Assembly (NCBI RefSeq): GCF_011075055.1
Contig: NC_058154.1
Location: forward strand, 9,989,620 to 10,053,619
DNA length: 64,000 nt
DNA from: Mangifera indica
Lineage: Eukaryota > Streptophyta > Magnoliopsida > Sapindales > Anacardiaceae
Direction of reading: 5' to 3'
The position numbers were made by a program, and so were the translations under genes. Below are positions 59,554 through 64,000 of the stretch, piece after piece. The notes beneath the pieces are model-generated. The model was not told where the DNA came from and made no database searches. It saw nothing but the letters and a program-made list of their open reading frames with translations. Position 1 is the first letter of the stretch. Every line of letters starts with the position of its first letter.

Positions 59554-62500
59554 CTATGCCCAGCCTAAGACGTAAGCAAGAACGTAAACCAGTGCCAAGG
59601 AGAAAGGATAAAGCATGTAAGCAAGCAAACAAGTCCAAAGGCGGAAAGTGGTACGAAAATTGGCAAAGCCACCCACCAGAATGCATACAACAGCAATAGC
59701 CAGCACTTCTGCTGAAGCATCCCAACTCAATCCTCTGATATAGACGACAGCTAAGAAAACTGATAGATAAATCACATTATCCGTTGACACAGTTGTGTAT
59801 AACTGCCGCAGAAAACATCAGGAAAGCAAAATAATATAAGACCCTTTAATTACCTCAAGTTGCATATGGAAAAATAGATAGAAATGAGTAACAAACCTAG
59901 ACAAATGTTGATGAGGCGGTTCTCCTCCTCTTCTGGCTGGCATAAATGAGCAATTGTACCACTGCACTAAACTTAGTTGCCATAGGTAGTGCAATGAATG
60001 AAACGAAGAATGGAGGGACACTTGTTGCATTGGAAAAGTTAGTGATAGCATCCACTAGAGGATGAGCGAATGCAGCAGCAATAATGGTTCCAAAAAACAA
60101 CTTTGATACTGCTTTCAAGTGGATCAACTGTGGGTTTTTAACAACGTCGAAATTTTCCTCTTCCTCTCCCAACAAATCATGCTTCCTCTTTGTTTTCTGA
60201 ACATGATATGCAATATGTCACAATGTTATAGCAATAAGCCATCCTGGACCTAGATGCAGGGTTATATTGTGCAACCTTACCTCGTAAAAGTCACTTATAA
60301 GTTTTGCTGACTCAGAATCAGGATCACCACATCTATTTCCTCGAAGTACTTCATTGAGCCATTTTTCTATAGCTTTGATGAATTCATCTGAATCAATTTG
60401 ATTGTCCTGATTTGTCTCCATGTCTTTTAGTAACTTGTCAGCGGCATTATCCTTATCCAAGTTTATCTCGTCAAACTTAATTCCCATGATCAGTGCTTTG
60501 AATTCACTGACTGAAAGTTGTCCATCTTTGTTCTCATCAATCGAATCAAACAGTCTGTCATAAGAAGTCAGTGCTAACAAGAATATCTTATGAGTGGCAG
60601 GAATTATTAATTTAAAAAAACATATATCTTATTCTATTTTGAGGGAAGAAAAGCAAATGGGTAAGGGGATCAGTTTTGAGTTTTAAAAAAACTGACCTCT
60701 TGATTGCTTCTTTGTTTAATCCAAAAGCCTTCCCAAAGCATGCATTCTCAGATGGCTCAAAATTCTTGCTGTCACATACCTGTGCCTTGCATAAGCAAGA
60801 CGCCACTTCTGAATCCAAGGCCGAAAGACCTACATGACATGAATGAAAGGGAAGCCAAGCATCAATAACTACATAGAAAATTTGTTAAAAGCAGTAACCC
60901 GTAAAATAGAAAAAAGGTTAAAGAAAGAGGAAAGATCTTACCAGCTAACTACAAGACACTGGCATTTAACACCAAGGTAAGAAACAATGCTGCTTAATAC
61001 GGTTTTAAAAGGAACAACTATTGATAAGGCAATGAAAGAAGAAAATGTCCCCCAGCTATCAACATGATGACGCCTTCATAACTCATTTCTCCTAGATCAA
61101 GAATAACAGATTCTCAAGATTTGTATTTACACCATGCAAGAAAGCTTCACTTATATGGCCTTTTAAGATGAGATTCGCTTGATTAATTTAATCTTCCAAA
61201 CAAGTTATTACAAGAACCAAAAAATATATCCTCACAGAATTTTCACTATGTCAACAAAAAGATTGGTGTGCCTCAATGGCATTAGTGCTTACATAAGATG
61301 GACTCATGGAATTTGCCACAGGTATCAAAGAATTCACAGGATGCTATAATTGTTGCATAGAAGAATGGTTACCTGGTAAAGTCAATAAGCAATGAACATT
61401 CAATACAGATACAATTAGAGCAATCAAAACAGTTAAGTTTCTTCCTGAAGTTGAATGGAGTATCTGTGGTATTTGAACAACAATAAATGGGATGACAGAT
61501 ATAGCCATTATCCTTGCAGTATAGCAAGTCCAAATATCCGTACTAACACCGGTTTCTGTAATCAAAGAGAATTTCCTTTTTCAATTTAGAAAATCTTCAA
61601 TGGAATTTAATAAAAAAATCTCCACACTTAAAATAAATCAGCAGGCATAGTTATATTAAGTCTGATTTCCCCACGAAAATTGAAACTAACTCACCCTAAG
61701 CACCATGCCTACCATTACCAGACCTCAACCTCTCCAGCCCTTACTCTCTGAACCTATATAGAGTATGAGGGTTTTACAGCCATTGGGACCTAGTTTCTTT
61801 CCTTGTAAAAATAACTATCGTCTCTTGTTGCTTAAATCAAATGTACATGAAGATATAGTCAATGTAATGTTTCAGTCCAAAATGCATGCACATAGGATCT
61901 ATCTTGCTCATGAAAATTAAATTAATTTTAAGCAAATATCATTCAATTTCTGCGTTAGAAATAGATGTGGCTTTTCCTATACAGATACAGATTAAATTCC
62001 AAATTCATCTGTTTTTTCTAGGTGCATGTTCATCAGCCACTCCTCAAATCCTCATAAATAGCTATAACGCACTGATTATGTCTTAAATTTCATCTCTCTT
62101 TCCCCTCCCTACCCCATCCTTCTCTTCCACTCTGTAGCTACTGCATTGCAGGCTCATAGCTTCTACAACATAAAGGGTTTCTATAATTTAACTTTGAGGC
62201 AAGTCTTCTACAAATAAGAAATAGAATTCAAACATGCTACTGCCTTGGCATATTCCAAGTTGACTGCTTAATCCAAACTAGATCAGTTATTCAGTCCATC
62301 AGTAAAGGACAATTCTGAGTAGACTTGCATACCAGTTAAGTTAAGTCCTTTTGTATTTTGACCATCTTTAGCAACTGAATGCTCAATGTCACATTTTCCA
62401 ACTACAATACAGGATCCCCATATTATAGTAAGAAGCATGACAGTTGATCCAGCTAGCAATCCCATTCCCACCGAGACCTGACTTTGAGCAGATTCCTTAG

Positions 62501-62700
62501 TTCAAGAAAGTCCAGACACTGTAAAAAACAAGAGAATTAATCAGATGCAATCAACACATCAATCACCAGGTAACAATGCAATATTTGAAAAGAATAATAT
62601 TAAAAGGGCACCCACAATACTTGAGCTGGCTAGTAATTCCATTCCTACTGATATCTGACGTTGAGATATTTCCTTTTTTTCACAGTCCAGAAGCTGCAAC
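59554..62700 (-). pseudogene. NCL: NCL-like exchanger pseudogene retaining an EF-hand (array member C)
   Basis: Exon remnants: 62518-62333, 61555-61373, 60829 to about 60690, 60554-60281, 60196-59897 and 59802-59554. No counterpart of the first exon is present. Lesions relative to member B or to the frame: GGA to TGA (62502-62504) in exon 2; a one-base insertion near 61400; a frame break after ALGRLLD near 60700; and GAG to TAG at 59897-59899. The EF-hand exon is intact: LFDSIDENKDGQLSVSEF is a canonical loop, while the second loop (ETNQDNQIDSDEF) lacks the first Asp and the Gly. Alpha-repeat 2 carries the same altered ALPMATKFS as member B. 62620-62700 also matches the exon-2 relic of B, so B and C arose by duplication of a unit that already had it. 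Confidence 0.87.
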
Positions 62701-62929
62701 AAGCAAAAGAATTGATCATATTAATCATAATTTTTTTTTTTTTGGAGATTTCTCAGCTAAATATGCACTAACATTCCACATCAAATATTTCTACTACTTG
62801 ATGCCATGTACAAAGTCTAACGTATCTTTATCAGCATTAAAAAGGAGGAGGTTGACATTGAAGTTCAATTTTTTGAGTTTCGAGGGGTGTATACATTAAT
62901 TACCCTATATATACGCGCGTGTGTGTATG

Positions 62930-63075
62930 TGAGTATTATTGTGTGCACAAATGATGATATGTCATTATTTGATTAAGTGTTATTTTATCTCTATTTCAAA
63001 ATCACTTAATCATACGGTGACATGTCACTGTTTGTGCATAAAATTATACATATTATTTATGCATATAGTTTTTAT
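62930..63075. repeat. palindromic AT-rich MITE copy
   Basis: GATGATATGTCATTATTTGA ... TCACTTAATCATACGGTGAC ... AAAATTATACATATTATTTA; the arms pair well. Confidence 0.6.
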
Positions 63076-63884
63076 ATTATGATTTTTTAGTAATGATAAA
63101 TTGTGAAATAATTTTATATTGCTAACTTAGTATTACAATAAATATATATATATTTTTTTGTTCAATTGCACCAGAAATATTTTTTATTTCATCACATTTT
63201 TCATATATTTAAATAAAATAATAAAAGCAAAGAGAGTTCAAAGTCTTGTAGTGCTGGGGGTTGACCGCCACTCTGTCAAGAGTTTGCACCATAAAACTCA
63301 GAACAAAGGAAAAGGTTGCAAAATCTCGCTCTTGTTTAGACCAATAACAAAGGAGAAGAAAAGGGTAATAGTGATTTAGACACTTGGAAATTTAGTAAAA
63401 AAATCTAGGAGTATACTTGCTAAGATGATAATTGTTGATGAGCAACCATTTTCATTGGTACAAAGACAAGCTTTTAGAGTTTATATTAAAGCAATGCAAC
63501 CATTATGGAATCGTATTTGGTGGTTCATGGTGGCTACAAATTGCATGAAGATTTTCATGAGTGAGAAGTTAATGCAGAAAGTTGAGATATTATTTGGGTA
63601 CTTGATAAATGTGCTAGAACTTATGTTTGAATTTTATAAGCAAGTTTCTTCAAGTATGCAAATATAAGAAGATGAAGCTTCGAGTTCCTCTCAAGCCTTG
63701 GTTGTTATTGATTAGTCTAGTGTTGCTAGTTGTGAAGACAACAGATTTGTGTGTCGCATGGATCCTCACCGACCTTATATCGGTCGACAATTCATCCTTG
63801 TTCAGGAGATAAGAAGGTAGAGATTGGATGACTCCTGTTGTTGAAGAAGTGGCAAGGGAGAAATTGCAAATCCTAAGGGGAAAA

Positions 63885-64000
63885 TAGTTATTTTTCAAAC
63901 TTTGGGTGAGAGAAAGATGAGGGAAAAATTGTTAGTTTTTAAACTTGAGAGAAAAAATGTGATAAATTTATAATTTTTTTCAAATATTTTTATTAAATGA
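63885..64000. repeat. fragment of the GGCCAAAGGA MULE-type family
   Basis: TTTTCAAACTTTGGGTGAGA followed by TTGTTAGTTTTTAAACTTGAG resembles the family subterminal region; cut by the window edge. Confidence 0.4.

Larger units (their letters stand above)
62701..64000. other. terminal spacer, no gene recognised
   Basis: Contains one MITE and, after about 63885, sequence like the MULE-type family (AAACTTTGGGTGAGAGAAAG). Open frames at 63158-63900 on both strands show no recognisable protein; 63420-63840 is less AT-rich and could be an internal part of that element. The exchanger first exon is not here. Confidence 0.5.

Noticed and set aside
63425..63898. Possible terminal gene on either strand
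   Set aside because: The frames are short, overlap on both strands, match no family I recognise and sit next to MULE-type subterminal sequence.

Overview
The window is nuclear DNA of a flowering plant, most likely a woody eudicot. It is AT-rich, carries multi-exon genes with GT-AG introns, and has intergenic space crowded with MITEs, SINEs and inverted-repeat elements. I cannot name the species. No bacterial, viral or organellar gene block is present.

Layout: (1) 1-3.66 kb is AT-rich repeat-filled spacer with a ~300 bp tandem duplication. (2) 3.67-9.69 kb, minus strand, holds a complete nine-exon SPD1/Ycf45-type plastid P-loop ATPase gene (660 aa, one probable GC-AG intron). (3) 9.7-24.8 kb is a gene-poor stretch of MITEs, a MULE-type element with a 9 bp target duplication, and a dead eS4 (RPS4) ribosomal protein fragment. 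(4) 25.37-26.65 kb, plus strand, holds a single-exon CIN-class TCP4-like gene with a miR319 site and an unusually open in-frame upstream leader. (5) 29.3-32.5 kb, minus strand, holds a five-exon IQD9/IQD10-like calmodulin-binding protein gene, with a SINE just downstream. (6) 36.23-36.30 kb, minus strand, holds a tRNA gene, anticodon read as UAU. (7) 36.4-45.4 kb holds Tourist-like and MULE-like elements and a striking ~1.7 kb foldback element whose long inverted arms carry minisatellite repeats. (8) 46.14-47.91 kb, plus strand, holds a five-exon SPL/NZZ-TIE (SPEAR) family gene with a C-terminal EAR motif. (9) 48.6-62.7 kb, minus strand, holds a three-member array of NCL-type Na+/Ca2+ exchanger-like genes. 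A 5'-truncated relic comes first, then a copy with an intact 432 aa frame that has lost its EF-hands, then a copy that keeps an EF-hand but has several disabling lesions and no first exon. (10) The window ends in repeat-rich spacer.

How the genes relate: CIN-TCP proteins such as TCP4 are known targets of SPL/TIE (SPEAR) adaptors, which recruit TOPLESS corepressors. A TCP4-like gene and a SPEAR-type gene lie about 20 kb apart here. From memory, Arabidopsis keeps TCP4 next to IQD10 and TCP3 next to NCL, so this window looks like the undivided ancestral neighbourhood of those two duplicated blocks. The exon models come from reading splice sites and checking that frames join; no transcript evidence was available.
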